From CAIKMD01 sp035552195 (GTDB lineage: Bacteria; Pseudomonadota; Alphaproteobacteria; ATCC43930; CGMCC-115725), in the NCBI GenBank assembly GCA_035552195.1, contig DASZLU010000122.1, forward strand, positions 1 to 64,000: a stretch of 64,000 nucleotides of DNA, given 5' to 3'. The number at the start of each line of letters is the position of its first letter. Position 1 is the first letter of the stretch. Below, in pieces: positions 24,705 to 33,300 of this stretch. The notes under the pieces were generated by a model. It was given only the letters and a program-made list of their open reading frames with translations. It did no database searches and was not told where the DNA came from. The position numbers and the translations under genes were made by a program.

Positions 24705-26333
24705 GTGGCGGATAGCGGTCAGGCGCAAACTTTTCTTTCCACCATGGCCGCGAGCCGTCCGCAGCGCCGCCTCGCGCTTGTCATCGTTTTCCTGCTCACC
24801 GCCGCCTTCCTCGCCACCGCACCTTTTGCCGCCGTGCCGCTGCTGCATAGCGATGCTTTCATCCCTGCCTATGAATCGGCGCTGGTTGTCGAGGATGTGA
24901 TCACCGCGGCGCTGCTCTATGCGCAATTCGCCATCCTGCGCGTGCCTTCCTTGCTCGTCCTCGGTGCGGCTTATCTCTTCACCGGACTCATCGTCATCCC
25001 GCATATGCTTGTCTTCCCCGGCCTCTTCACGCCAAGCGGCTTGCTCGGCGCAGGACCAAGCAGCGCCGCATGGCTCTACGTCGCCTGGCATGTCGGGTTT
25101 CCGCTTGCGGTCATCGCCTACGCCTTCATGGGCGACGAGCGCCGATCTCTCATCACGCCGGCCAAGGTCGAGCGCGCAATCCTGATCTCGATTGCCGCAA
25201 CCGTCGTCCTTGTAATCGCCTTCACCTGGATATCGACAGCGGGCGACCCGCTGCTGCCGCAAGTGATCGCCGGCACGCGCCGGACTTCGTCCTTTCCCTA
25301 TGTCAGCGGCTCCGTCTGGCTGCTCTCGACGATCGCGCTCGCGATCCTGTGGTGGCGCCGCCGCCGCACAGTGATCGAACTGTGGCTCGCCGTGGTGCTC
25401 TTCGCCTGGGTCGGGGAGATCGCGCTCAGCGTCGTGCTGGCGCCGGCGCGTTTCAGCGTCGGCTTCTATTTCGGCCGGCTCTACGGCGTAATCGCCGCCA
25501 GCCTTGTGCTCATCGTGCTGCTGTCGGAGACGACGACGCTCTACGCCCGGCTGGCCCGCGCCGTCGCCACCGAGCGGCGGGTGCGCGAGCGCCGGCTCAG
25601 CGAGATGGAAGCGATGCTCTCGCATCTTTCGCGCGTCAGCGATCTCGGCCATGTCGTCACCGCGCTGATCCACGAGGTCAACCAGCCGCTCGCCGCGATC
25701 GGCAATTACCTCTCGGCGCTGCAACGTCTCGCCGCCATGGGTGAGAAAGAGAAAGTCAGTACGACGATCGAGAAAACGCTCGGCCAGAGCGAGCGGGCGC
25801 GCGAGATCGTCCGCCGCTTGCGCGAATTCGTCGCCAAGCGCGAGATCGACCGCCGGCCGGAGCCGCTTGCGACCACGATCGAAGATGCGATCGGCGTTGC
25901 TCAGGCCGCGACCGGCCGCGGCACCGGCATCATGATCGAGACGAAGCTCGAGCCGCAGGCGGCGATGGTGGTGATCGATCGCATCCAGATCCAGCAAGTG
26001 CTGGTCAATCTGATCCGCAACGCCAGCGAAGCGATGGTTGAGAGCGACAGCCCCCTCCGCCATCTCAAAATCGCCTCCCGCGCGCTTAGTCCCGAAAAGA
26101 TCGAGCTCAGCATCGCCGATACCGGCCCCGGCCTACCGGCGGCTGTCCGCGAGAAGTTGTTCGAACCGTTCGTGACGACGAAAGCGACGGGTATGGGCGT
26201 CGGGCTCTCGATCTGCCGCTTCATCATCGAAGCGCATGACGAAAAGCTGCAAGTCGCCGACAATCCCGGCGGCGGCACGGTGTTCAGCTTCACCCTGCCG
26301 CTCGCCACCGGCGCCCTGGCAGCGGCGGACTGA
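24705..26333 (+). CDS. MASE4-type membrane sensor histidine kinase
   Basis: 542 aa from a GTG at 24705; an ATG at 24744 is an alternative, but the sequence just before it (FLSTMAASRPQRR) looks like part of the MASE4 family start. Residues about 15-285 hold about eight membrane helices of the MASE4 sensor domain. The HisKA domain has LIHEVNQPLAAIGNYL with H323, and the HATPase domain has LIRNASEAM, DTGPGLP and GMGVGLSICRFII. No receiver domain. The stop is seven bases before the TAXI binding-protein gene, so the kinase and the binding protein may sense or respond to the same ligand. Confidence 0.88.
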   Translation: MADSGQAQTFLSTMAASRPQRRLALVIVFLLTAAFLATAPFAAVPLLHSDAFIPAYESALVVEDVITAALLYAQFAILRVPSLLVLGAAYLFTGLIVIPHMLVFPGLFTPSGLLGAGPSSAAWLYVAWHVGFPLAVIAYAFMGDERRSLITPAKVERAILISIAATVVLVIAFTWISTAGDPLLPQVIAGTRRTSSFPYVSGSVWLLSTIALAILWWRRRRTVIELWLAVVLFAWVGEIALSVVLAPARFSVGFYFGRLYGVIAASLVLIVLLSETTTLYARLARAVATERRVRERRLSEMEAMLSHLSRVSDLGHVVTALIHEVNQPLAAIGNYLSALQRLAAMGEKEKVSTTIEKTLGQSERAREIVRRLREFVAKREIDRRPEPLATTIEDAIGVAQAATGRGTGIMIETKLEPQAAMVVIDRIQIQQVLVNLIRNASEAMVESDSPLRHLKIASRALSPEKIELSIADTGPGLPAAVREKLFEPFVTTKATGMGVGLSICRFIIEAHDEKLQVADNPGGGTVFSFTLPLATGALAAAD

Positions 26334-26340
26334 GCGAGCC

Positions 26341-27450
26341 ATGCGCATCCGTCGTTTCATCGCCCGCACCTTTCTCGCGACAATCGTCCTCGCCGCGGCA
26401 TCGGCGCCCATCCATCATGCTTGGGCCGAGGACGCACCGCACTTCTTCCGCATTGGCACCGCCGCCATCACCGGCACCTATTTCCAGATCGGCGCCGAGA
26501 TCGCCAACGCGATCAGCAAGCCGCCCGGCTCGCGCGATTGCGAGCGCGGCGGTTCTTGCGGCGTGCCCGGCCTTGTCGCCGTGGCGCAAGCAACCGAAGG
26601 CTCGGTCGCCAATGTCCTCGCCGTCGGCCAAGGCCAGATCGAAGCCGCTTTCGCGCAAGCCGATATCGTGACGTGGGCCTATCGCGGCGAGGTGCCCGTC
26701 ATTCCGCCGAGCAAAGCCTGCCGCGGCAGCGCCGCCGCGACGCAAAACGCTGTCGTGCCGCTCACCAAAACCGGACCGATCCGAAATCTGCGCGTCATCG
26801 CCGCGCTCTATCCCGAAGCCGTGCATGTCCTCGCGCGCGTCGGCTCCGCCGTCCGCAGCCTCGCCGATCTCAAAGGCAAGAACGTCGCGCTCGGCGAGCC
26901 CGGCTCCGGCACGCTCGCCGAAGCGCGCCTCGTCCTGCATGCGAGCGGACTGCAGGAATGCCAGATCAAGGCGCAATATCCGCGTCTCTCCGACGCGACG
27001 GCGCTGATCGAGAGCAACAAGCTCGATGCGTTCTTCCTGATGGCGGGCGCGCCGGTGCCGGCGATCGTCGATGCCGCATCGATGGCGCGCGTGCGGCTGC
27101 TGCCGATCAGCGGCAAGTCGCGCGAGACGCTGCTCCACGCCTATCCTTTCGTCACCGCGACGACCATTCCCGGCGCGACTTATCCCGGCATCGATGGCGA
27201 GACGCCGACCATCGCCGTGCCGGCGCTCTTCGTCGCCAGCGCCGCGGTGCCCGACGATCTCGTCTACGGCATCACCAAGGCGCTGTGGCAGGATGCGACA
27301 CGCCGTCTGCTCGATAATGGCCATCCCGCCGGCAAGGCGATCCGCATCGAGAATGCGCTGCAAGGCATTGCCATCCCGCTGCATCCTGGCGCCGCGCGTT
27401 ATTACGCCGAGCGCGGCTTGCGGCTGCCGGAAACCCTGGCATCGCCGTGA
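26341..27450 (+). CDS. TAXI-family TRAP transporter solute-binding protein
   Basis: 369 aa, signal peptide to about residue 28 (HHAWAED). The mature start FRIGTAAITGTYFQIGAEIA, then CERGGSCGVPGLVAVAQATE and VLAVGQGQIEAAFAQADIV, are the standard TAXI motifs. Such proteins feed fused TRAP membrane proteins that take up organic acids. No TRAP membrane subunit is in the window. It directly follows the MASE4 kinase, so here it may act as an extracytoplasmic ligand receptor or serve a distant permease. Confidence 0.9.
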   Translation: MRIRRFIARTFLATIVLAAASAPIHHAWAEDAPHFFRIGTAAITGTYFQIGAEIANAISKPPGSRDCERGGSCGVPGLVAVAQATEGSVANVLAVGQGQIEAAFAQADIVTWAYRGEVPVIPPSKACRGSAAATQNAVVPLTKTGPIRNLRVIAALYPEAVHVLARVGSAVRSLADLKGKNVALGEPGSGTLAEARLVLHASGLQECQIKAQYPRLSDATALIESNKLDAFFLMAGAPVPAIVDAASMARVRLLPISGKSRETLLHAYPFVTATTIPGATYPGIDGETPTIAVPALFVASAAVPDDLVYGITKALWQDATRRLLDNGHPAGKAIRIENALQGIAIPLHPGAARYYAERGLRLPETLASP

Positions 27451-27463
27451 GGCAATCCGATCG

Positions 27464-28075
27464 ATGAGCCAGCGCGCGGGTTTGTTTGGCGAAATCGCCA
27501 TCGCCTTCGTGATCTCGGCGGCGCTTTGGCTCGCGACCTATTATCTGCTGCCGCCTCTGGACGGCATGACCGGGGCGCTGGCCCGGCTGGTCTTCGCGCT
27601 GAAATGCGGCTGCGTCGCGTTGCTGTTCTGCTTCGTGTTCGGGATCGAGGCGGTCGCGCACGAGCGTCTGCGCTCGCCGGCGATCGATCCGCTCGCCGGT
27701 TACGAGACGCGGCGCATGACGATCAATCTGCGCTGTCTGCAGAACACGCTCGAGCAGCTTCTGCTGTTCCTGCCCGGACTTTTCGGCCTTGCCTATTACT
27801 GCGACAGCGGCGCGGCGATGCGCGCCGTGGTCGCGACGACGCTGGTCTGGATCATCGGCCGCTTCGCCTTCTGGATCGGCTATCATCAGGGCTCGCTGCA
27901 TCGCGCCGCCGGGGCGCCCAGCATGATGATCGGCATGGTGATGCTGCTCTATGTCAGTGCGCGTTTCGGCTACGAACTCGCCGGCTGGAGCGGCGCGATC
28001 CTCCTGCTGGTGCTGTTCTTCGCCGGCGAAATGGTTCTCGTCCTCACCACCAAGCCGCTTCTGCCACGGTCATAG
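27464..28075 (+). CDS. MAPEG-like membrane protein
   Basis: 203 aa with four hydrophobic segments (about 11-30, 38-62, 92-125 and 150-195). MRCLQ-type features of the MAPEG family are visible: INLRCLQNTLEQLLLF in the second helix, and FWIGYHQGSLHRAAGAP later, similar to the RxxxxxGY glutathione-site pattern. Family members are glutathione-linked membrane enzymes. The ATG at 27464 lies 13 bases after the TAXI gene. The assignment rests on helix layout and short motifs. Confidence 0.65.
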   Translation: MSQRAGLFGEIAIAFVISAALWLATYYLLPPLDGMTGALARLVFALKCGCVALLFCFVFGIEAVAHERLRSPAIDPLAGYETRRMTINLRCLQNTLEQLLLFLPGLFGLAYYCDSGAAMRAVVATTLVWIIGRFAFWIGYHQGSLHRAAGAPSMMIGMVMLLYVSARFGYELAGWSGAILLLVLFFAGEMVLVLTTKPLLPRS

Positions 28076-28084
28076 GAACGAAGC

Positions 28085-28429
28085 GTGAAGATCATCCCGT
28101 GTTGTCTCGTCGCTCTCGCTTTCGCCGTCATCACCGCGCCCAGTCACGCGCAGCCCGGCATCCGCGTCCTCATTCCGAGCGACGATAACTGCAACGCCTT
28201 CATCGCCGCGCTCAACAGCGGCGATCGCGCAACCTTGCTCGATCTCGGCGGCTGGGCGCTGGGCTATCTCTCGGGCATCGCGCAACAAAGCCGCAAGAAC
28301 ATCCTCGGCCAAGCGACGAGCGAAAGCCTGATGGACGGTATCGCCGCAAGCTGCCAGCGCGACCCGAACCGCGCGATGTCGGCCGTCGTTATGGAAATGG
28401 CCAACTCGCTGCTGGCCCAGGCTAACTGA
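28085..28429 (+). CDS. Small exported protein with a cysteine pair
   Basis: 114 aa from a GTG at 28085. Signal peptide to about residue 22 (PSHAQPG). The mature part has DNCNAFIAAL and, near the end, AASCQRDPNRAM; the two cysteines could form a disulfide as in small HdeA- or Rap1a-like helical periplasmic proteins. That resemblance is weak. It follows the MAPEG-like gene by nine bases and is probably in the same operon. Confidence 0.55.
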   Translation: MKIIPCCLVALAFAVITAPSHAQPGIRVLIPSDDNCNAFIAALNSGDRATLLDLGGWALGYLSGIAQQSRKNILGQATSESLMDGIAASCQRDPNRAMSAVVMEMANSLLAQAN

Positions 28430-28524
28430 GACGACCGGCACGATAACGCGCCTCTAGATGACAGGCCACAACGCGCGCCGCTAAACTCCCCCGCGAATAA
28501 AACGTATCTTCAAGGGAGGATTTC

Positions 28525-29055
28525 ATGCGCATTCCGGTCTTTGCGGCGTTGCTGATGAGCGCCGCTGCAGTCGTTTCTTCTGCCGCATCCGCACAGCAAG
28601 CCGCCGGTGGCGCTGCGCCGGCACCCGCGCAACAGGCTGCGCCACAGGCGCCGACGCCATACGGCTTGCCGATCGATCTCGCGCTTGCGCGCAAGGCCGC
28701 CGATGCCGCTGTCGCCAAGGCAAAAGCGACTGGCTTTCCCTCGGCCGTCGCGATCGTCGGACCCGCCGGCGAGCTGATCTTCCTCGAGAAGATGGATAAC
28801 GCGAACAACTCGACCTCCGAGCTAGCGATCAGGAAAGCGTCAGGCGCCGCCGCCTTCCGTCGCCCGACGAAGCTCTTCGAGGATCAACTCGCGCAGCGCC
28901 CGGTTGTCGGCCAGCTCGGCGTCATCGCCGTCGGAGGCGGCATCCCGATCATCATCAGAGGCCATATCGTCGGCGCCATCGGTTCGTCCGGCGCGCCGAC
29001 CTCGGATGGCGACATCGCCGCCGCGCAGGCGGGCATCGACGTACTCGAGAAGTAA
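28525..29055 (+). CDS. Exported heme-binding GlcG/HbpS-family protein
   Basis: 176 aa. Signal peptide to about residue 23 and an Ala/Pro/Gln linker to about 48. The GlcG/HbpS domain follows: LALARKAADAAVAKAKATG, AVAIVGPAGELIFLEKMDNA, VIAVGGGIPIIIRGHIVGAI, SDGDIAAAQAGID. Members bind heme or act as extracellular redox sensors; many exported ones are uncharacterised. AAGGGAGG lies just before the ATG. An imperfect inverted repeat follows, before the convergent Gfo/Idh gene. Confidence 0.85.
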   Translation: MRIPVFAALLMSAAAVVSSAASAQQAAGGAAPAPAQQAAPQAPTPYGLPIDLALARKAADAAVAKAKATGFPSAVAIVGPAGELIFLEKMDNANNSTSELAIRKASGAAAFRRPTKLFEDQLAQRPVVGQLGVIAVGGGIPIIIRGHIVGAIGSSGAPTSDGDIAAAQAGIDVLEK

Positions 29056-29060
29056 GAATT

Positions 29061-29152
29061 TCACCACGGAGGCACTGAGGACACGGAGAAGAATGACGAC
29101 GCGCTTCGCGCGCAGAAAAAGTATCTCCGTGCTCTCTGTGTCTCTGTGGTGA
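29061..29152. repeat. Imperfect inverted repeat between convergent genes
   Basis: Two 29-base arms, 29061-29089 and 29124-29152, match in 24 positions when one is reverse complemented (counted by eye). The arms are of the CACCACAGAGACACAGAG type found as an interspersed repeat in many bacterial genomes. The 34-base spacer contains a smaller GCGCG dyad. It lies exactly between two converging stop codons and probably acts as a two-way terminator or mRNA-end element. Confidence 0.7.
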
Positions 29153-29154
29153 CT

Positions 29155-30366
29155 CTATTTCTCTTGACGGTATAGCGGCAGCGGTGCGATCTGCCGCGTT
29201 AAAGCGATCGCGCGCCGCTCGCGCGCGGAGTGCAGGATGGCGAGCGAGGCTTCGAGCGTCGCTAATCCCCATTCACCCGAATGCAGCGGCGCGTTGCCGG
29301 TCGTTACCGCGTCGTAAAACTCGGCGAGCGCCGGCAGCCGCGGCGCACGCGGCGGCGCGAGCGCGCGCAGACCATGTTCGCGATCGCTGTCAACGACGAC
29401 GCCTTGTGGCACCGGCCGCAGATCGGCGCGCTCACAGCTCACCACGATGAAGCCGAAATGCTCGTGCCAGCGCGTTTGGGCCGGCGCGCTCGGATTGTCG
29501 GTCGCGACGCCATAGCCGCGCTTGCGACGCAACTCTTCTTCCTCCGCCTGGCTGAGGCCCGGCGGCAGCGCGTTTCGGGTGCGCGCGAAGGCGTCCCCGG
29601 CCTTCGGCAAGCCTGACTCGCCGATCCAGCCGAGCAGCGCGTCAGAATCGTAATGCGCATAGCCGCTATAGGTGATCGTCGCCGCGATATCGCCGGCGAA
29701 GCGCAGCAGCGCGGTATAGGCACCCTCGGTCGGCCGCGCCGCATCCCAAATGCCGGTCTGCGCCGTGACGCTCTCGGCAAGGCCGCCCGCGAGCAAGCGC
29801 ACGACATCGACCTGATGCATCGCCTGATTGAAGATCACGCCGCCGCCTGCCGATGTGTCGAGCTCTTCGGCGCGGCGCGGGCGATAGAGGAAATCGGTGA
29901 AGTTGAGCGCCGTGATCATCTTCACGGCGCCGAACTCGCCGCTTGCGATGATGGCGCGCGCCGCCGCGATCGGCGGATCGAAGCTGTGGCTGTGGCCGAC
30001 GAGCAGCTTCACGCCGGCTTCCCGCGCCGCCGCAACCATCGCCTCCGCTTCGGCGAGCGTCAGCGCCATCGGCTTCTCGACTAAGATGTGCTTGCCGGCG
30101 CGCGCGGCGGCGATCGCATGCTCGGCATGGAATTGATGCGGCGTCGCGATATAGACCGCCTCGACGCGCGGATCATGCAGCAACTCGCCAACGGTCGTGT
30201 AACCCTTGCCGCCAAATTCTTCGCTGAAGCGTTTCTGGGCCTCCGGCCGCGGATCGGCGGCGGCGACCAACGCGATCTCCGGCGATGCCGCAAAGGCCGG
30301 GCGCATGAAGGTGAAAGCGCGGCCGAGGCCGATCGCGCCGATGCCGAGCTTACGGTCCGCTGCCAT
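29155..30366 (-). CDS. Gfo/Idh/MocA-family oxidoreductase
   Basis: 403 aa, NAD(P)-dependent dehydrogenase family. The Rossmann start LGIGAIGLGRAF is at about 6-17. The diagnostic EKP motif (HILVEKPMAL) is near residue 97. The alpha/beta substrate domain follows, with GGGVIFNQAMHQVDVVRLL carrying the conserved Asp and His. The ATG is three bases after the MarR stop, so it belongs to the five-gene minus-strand catabolic operon. The substrate (sugar, inositol or other polyol-like compound) cannot be told. Confidence 0.88.
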   Translation of the reverse strand: MAADRKLGIGAIGLGRAFTFMRPAFAASPEIALVAAADPRPEAQKRFSEEFGGKGYTTVGELLHDPRVEAVYIATPHQFHAEHAIAAARAGKHILVEKPMALTLAEAEAMVAAAREAGVKLLVGHSHSFDPPIAAARAIIASGEFGAVKMITALNFTDFLYRPRRAEELDTSAGGGVIFNQAMHQVDVVRLLAGGLAESVTAQTGIWDAARPTEGAYTALLRFAGDIAATITYSGYAHYDSDALLGWIGESGLPKAGDAFARTRNALPPGLSQAEEEELRRKRGYGVATDNPSAPAQTRWHEHFGFIVVSCERADLRPVPQGVVVDSDREHGLRALAPPRAPRLPALAEFYDAVTTGNAPLHSGEWGLATLEASLAILHSARERRAIALTRQIAPLPLYRQEK

Positions 30367-30369
30367 CGC

Positions 30370-30894
30370 TCACGCTTTCTTGGCCGGTGTCGCGCGGCGT
30401 GTCTCGCTTGCCGCCGCGAGATTCTTGCGGATCTTGCCGAGCGTCTTTTTCAAGCTCTCGATCTCCGCCGCGCTGATCCCCGAAGTCGCGGTACGATTGA
30501 CCTCACGCGCCTCCTGCAACAGGAGGTCGCGCAGTTCCTTCGCTGGTCGCGTGAGGAAGATATTCGATTTACGCCGGTCCTCGCTGTTCGGCACGCGCAG
30601 TGCCAAGCCGCGCTTTTCCATTGCATGCAGCGCGCTGACGGTCGTCGCCTCGGAGTTGCCGACACGATCGCTGAGCTCGCGTTGCGAGAGTCCGTCCTCT
30701 TCCCAGAGCGCGCGCAGGAAATACCACATGCCGTTGGTGATGCCGAAAGGCTTCAGCCGCTCTTCCAGCTCGCGCTGCAAGGCGCGATGCGCCCAACGCA
30801 CCTGATGGCCGATGCTATCCTCGGGCGGATAAGGCGAGCGCTTCGCCGCCGTCTCGCGTTTGCCGCGCTTCAGCGCGCGAACCGCTTGCGCCAC
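30370..30894 (-). CDS. MarR-family transcriptional regulator
   Basis: 174 aa from a GTG at 30894, two bases downstream of the Rieske oxygenase stop; the longer frame into the oxygenase gene is unlikely. Winged helix-turn-helix at about 50-125: YFLRALWEEDGLSQRELSDR, then SEATTVSALHAMEKRGLALR, then the wing NSEDRRKSNIFLT. The N- and C-terminal arms are basic. Inside the catabolic operon it probably controls its own genes in response to an aromatic ligand or intermediate. The divergent promoter region near 34.1 kb is a likely operator location. Confidence 0.88.
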   Translation of the reverse strand: MAQAVRALKRGKRETAAKRSPYPPEDSIGHQVRWAHRALQRELEERLKPFGITNGMWYFLRALWEEDGLSQRELSDRVGNSEATTVSALHAMEKRGLALRVPNSEDRRKSNIFLTRPAKELRDLLLQEAREVNRTATSGISAAEIESLKKTLGKIRKNLAAASETRRATPAKKA

Positions 30895-30896
30895 AA

Positions 30897-32192
30897 TTAT
30901 TCCGCCGCCACCACGGCCGCGCGGCGCTCTTCCTCGGACACGGCGAGCGCGCGCCAATCGGTCGTCTTGGCGACGATGCCTTCGAAGGATGCGAGCTTCA
31001 CCGGTGCAATGCGTGGCCCGATTGTGCCGAGCGCCGGTCCGCCATCGGCTACGGTTTTCGCCGCTGCAATCATCTGACGGCGAAATTGAGATACCGCGAC
31101 ATCGCTGGCGCCCAGATAATCATTCGAGCGATCGGCGATCGGCCCCATCGATTCCCACATCGCCATATCTTGCGCCGGGATGCCTTTGATTCCGGTAAAA
31201 TCGCCGCGCTTCATCGCCTGGCGATCCTGTTTGAACGAATTGCTCAGGTTGGCGAATTTGCGGTACTCGGCATCGACATCGACGCCGACCTGCGCCGCAC
31301 AGAATTTGCGCCAGCTTTCCTGGTCGATGCCTTTCGTCTCGTGCCAGGCAACCCAATAGAACATCGTGTTGTGATCATCGATCGGGATCAGCATCTGCGC
31401 CAGCTTGTACTGATCGTTCGGCGGGATCAGCACGGTGAACGGCGCGACGAATACGGTGATGCGCACATAATCTTGCGTCTCCGCGTTGACGATCGGTTTG
31501 CGGATCGCAGCATAGCGGAAGCCGTAATTCGTGAGCTGGAATTGCATGCGCGGCGCCTTGTCGGTCGAAGGCCGCGGCCAGGACTGCTCGGTCGCCTTGG
31601 CGCCATCGACCTGCATCGCCGGCATGTTGGTCGAATGGAGACTGGAGGAATGCGCGGAATCGATCGCGCCCTCGAGCGGCTGCGCCCAGTTGCACGCGGT
31701 GTGCATCTTCACGATGCTGATGCGCGTCGTCGCTGTCGGTGCCCAGGTCGGCGGCTGGAATTCCGACATGGTCGTGCGCGGTCCCATGTAGATCCAGACG
31801 AACCCGCCGCCTTCCCGCGCCGGATAGGCTTTCTGCTTGATATGCGGCCGCATACGCGCGCCGTTGTCGGGCTCGCACGACATGTCGAGGACGTTGCCCT
31901 CCACGTCGAATTTCCAGCCGTGATAGAGACAGCGCAGGCCGCATTCCTCGTTGCGTCCGAAAGCCAGCGAGGCCTGGCGATGCGGGCAATGCTCGCCCAG
32001 AACGCCGAGCTTTCCCTCGGTATCGCGAAACACGACCAGATCCTCGCCCAAGAGCCGCGTCCGCACCGGCGTGCCATCGGGTTCGCCGACCTCTTCGGAC
32101 ATGCAGGCCGGCAGCCAGTGGCGGCGCATCAGCGCGCCCATCGGCGCATCGCCCTCGACACGGCACAGCAGATCGTTTTCTTCGGGGGTCAT
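30897..32192 (-). CDS. Rieske-type aromatic ring-hydroxylating oxygenase, alpha subunit
   Basis: 431 aa. The N-terminal Rieske [2Fe-2S] domain has CPHR (C69, H71) and CLYHGW (C88, H91). The catalytic domain has AIDSAHSSSLH near 176-186, giving the non-heme iron histidines H181 and H186 with D178 as the bridging acid. The C-terminal part resembles the LigX/phthalate-dioxygenase-like group that demethylates or hydroxylates aromatic acids. No reductase or ferredoxin is in this operon, but a small Rieske ferredoxin gene lies at 36717. Second to last metabolic step is unknown. Confidence 0.9.
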   Translation of the reverse strand: MTPEENDLLCRVEGDAPMGALMRRHWLPACMSEEVGEPDGTPVRTRLLGEDLVVFRDTEGKLGVLGEHCPHRQASLAFGRNEECGLRCLYHGWKFDVEGNVLDMSCEPDNGARMRPHIKQKAYPAREGGGFVWIYMGPRTTMSEFQPPTWAPTATTRISIVKMHTACNWAQPLEGAIDSAHSSSLHSTNMPAMQVDGAKATEQSWPRPSTDKAPRMQFQLTNYGFRYAAIRKPIVNAETQDYVRITVFVAPFTVLIPPNDQYKLAQMLIPIDDHNTMFYWVAWHETKGIDQESWRKFCAAQVGVDVDAEYRKFANLSNSFKQDRQAMKRGDFTGIKGIPAQDMAMWESMGPIADRSNDYLGASDVAVSQFRRQMIAAAKTVADGGPALGTIGPRIAPVKLASFEGIVAKTTDWRALAVSEEERRAAVVAAE

Positions 32193-32208
32193 GACCTACT
32201 CCGTCTTC

Positions 32209-33300
32209 TCAATCGAATTCCCGCATGCGCGGCAACATTTTCGATCCCAAAAGCTCGATCGAATGCATGGTGGGCTCGCCGAGTTGAACACCGACGACAA
32301 GATCGATGATCCCGGCCTCCAGCTCATCATGGATCCGGCGGATTTGCTTGAGCGCCGTTTCCGGGCTGCCGACGACGACCTGGCCAAGCTCGATCCGCTC
32401 CGCCAGCTCCCGTCGCGAATTGCGCGTCGTCTGCCCGGTGAGGTCGGTGCCATAGTATCCCGATTGGCGCATGGCATCAGACACGGCTCTGTTTTGATCG
32501 GTCATGTTGACCCGGGGCTGGAGCGTCGCCATCTCGGCGAACGCTTGCTCGTCCGTATCGGCAATATGGTAGAGAGCGCGATAGATCACATCGTCGGCTG
32601 TGGGCTCCCAGCCCGCCTCGCGCGCGCAATTACGATAATGAGCGACCGCCTTTTTGGCATGCGGCATGGTGGTGAACGCGAAACCCACGCCGAGATGATT
32701 TTGGGCGGCGAACGCGCCCGCCTCGGGGCTCGCACCCGACATATACATGGGCGGATGCGGCGTTTGTGCCGGCCGTGGCCAGATCGAGATGGTTCGGTAG
32801 TTATAATATTTTCCGGTCCAGCCGAACGGCTCCTTCTCCGTCCAGCTTCGCCGGATCAGATGCAGCGCTTCCGCGAAACGCTCGCGCGATTCCGACGGAT
32901 TGACGTCGTAGGTCACGTACTCGTTCGGCGTTCCGCGCATCATTCCGGCGATCAGCCGGCCGCCGGACATGACGTCGATCATCGCGAACTCTTCCGCGAC
33001 CCGAACGGGATTGAGGATCGGAATGGTCGGCCCCAGCACCGCGATCTTGGCCTTGCGCACGACCTGACACAACGCGCCCGCCATCACCATCGGATTGGGG
33101 CTAAGCGAGAACGGCGAATAATGATGCTCGGCCACCGTCACCCAGTCGAAGCCGAATTCGTCCGCATGCCGGAACTGGTCGAGCGTCGTCTGCATCGATC
33201 GCACGGCGTGTTCCGGCTCAAAATATTTACCCGACAGCGGCCAAACGTCGGCGGGCGCCGGCCCCATGTACTGAGCATTGCAAAAGAGCGAGGCTTTCAT
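32209..33300 (-). CDS. LLM-class flavin-dependent monooxygenase
   Basis: 363 aa TIM-barrel flavin enzyme of the luciferase superfamily, in a different subgroup from the two 354-aa proteins. Motifs: FGFDWVTVAEHHYSPFSLSP, LGPTIPILNPVRVAEEFAMI, SGGRLIAGMMRG and PPMYMSGASPEAG. Such enzymes often oxidise or cleave aromatic, sulfonate or alkyl substrates. The ATG at 33300 overlaps the alpha/beta hydrolase stop by four bases (ATGA), and the Rieske gene follows after 16 bases, so the three are co-translated and probably one pathway. Confidence 0.88.
   Translation of the reverse strand: MKASLFCNAQYMGPAPADVWPLSGKYFEPEHAVRSMQTTLDQFRHADEFGFDWVTVAEHHYSPFSLSPNPMVMAGALCQVVRKAKIAVLGPTIPILNPVRVAEEFAMIDVMSGGRLIAGMMRGTPNEYVTYDVNPSESRERFAEALHLIRRSWTEKEPFGWTGKYYNYRTISIWPRPAQTPHPPMYMSGASPEAGAFAAQNHLGVGFAFTTMPHAKKAVAHYRNCAREAGWEPTADDVIYRALYHIADTDEQAFAEMATLQPRVNMTDQNRAVSDAMRQSGYYGTDLTGQTTRNSRRELAERIELGQVVVGSPETALKQIRRIHDELEAGIIDLVVGVQLGEPTMHSIELLGSKMLPRMREFD

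Noticed and set aside
28441..28462. GGCACG followed by GC upstream of the GlcG-like gene, similar to a sigma-54 promoter.
   Set aside because: The GG and GC are nine bases apart; sigma-54 needs ten.
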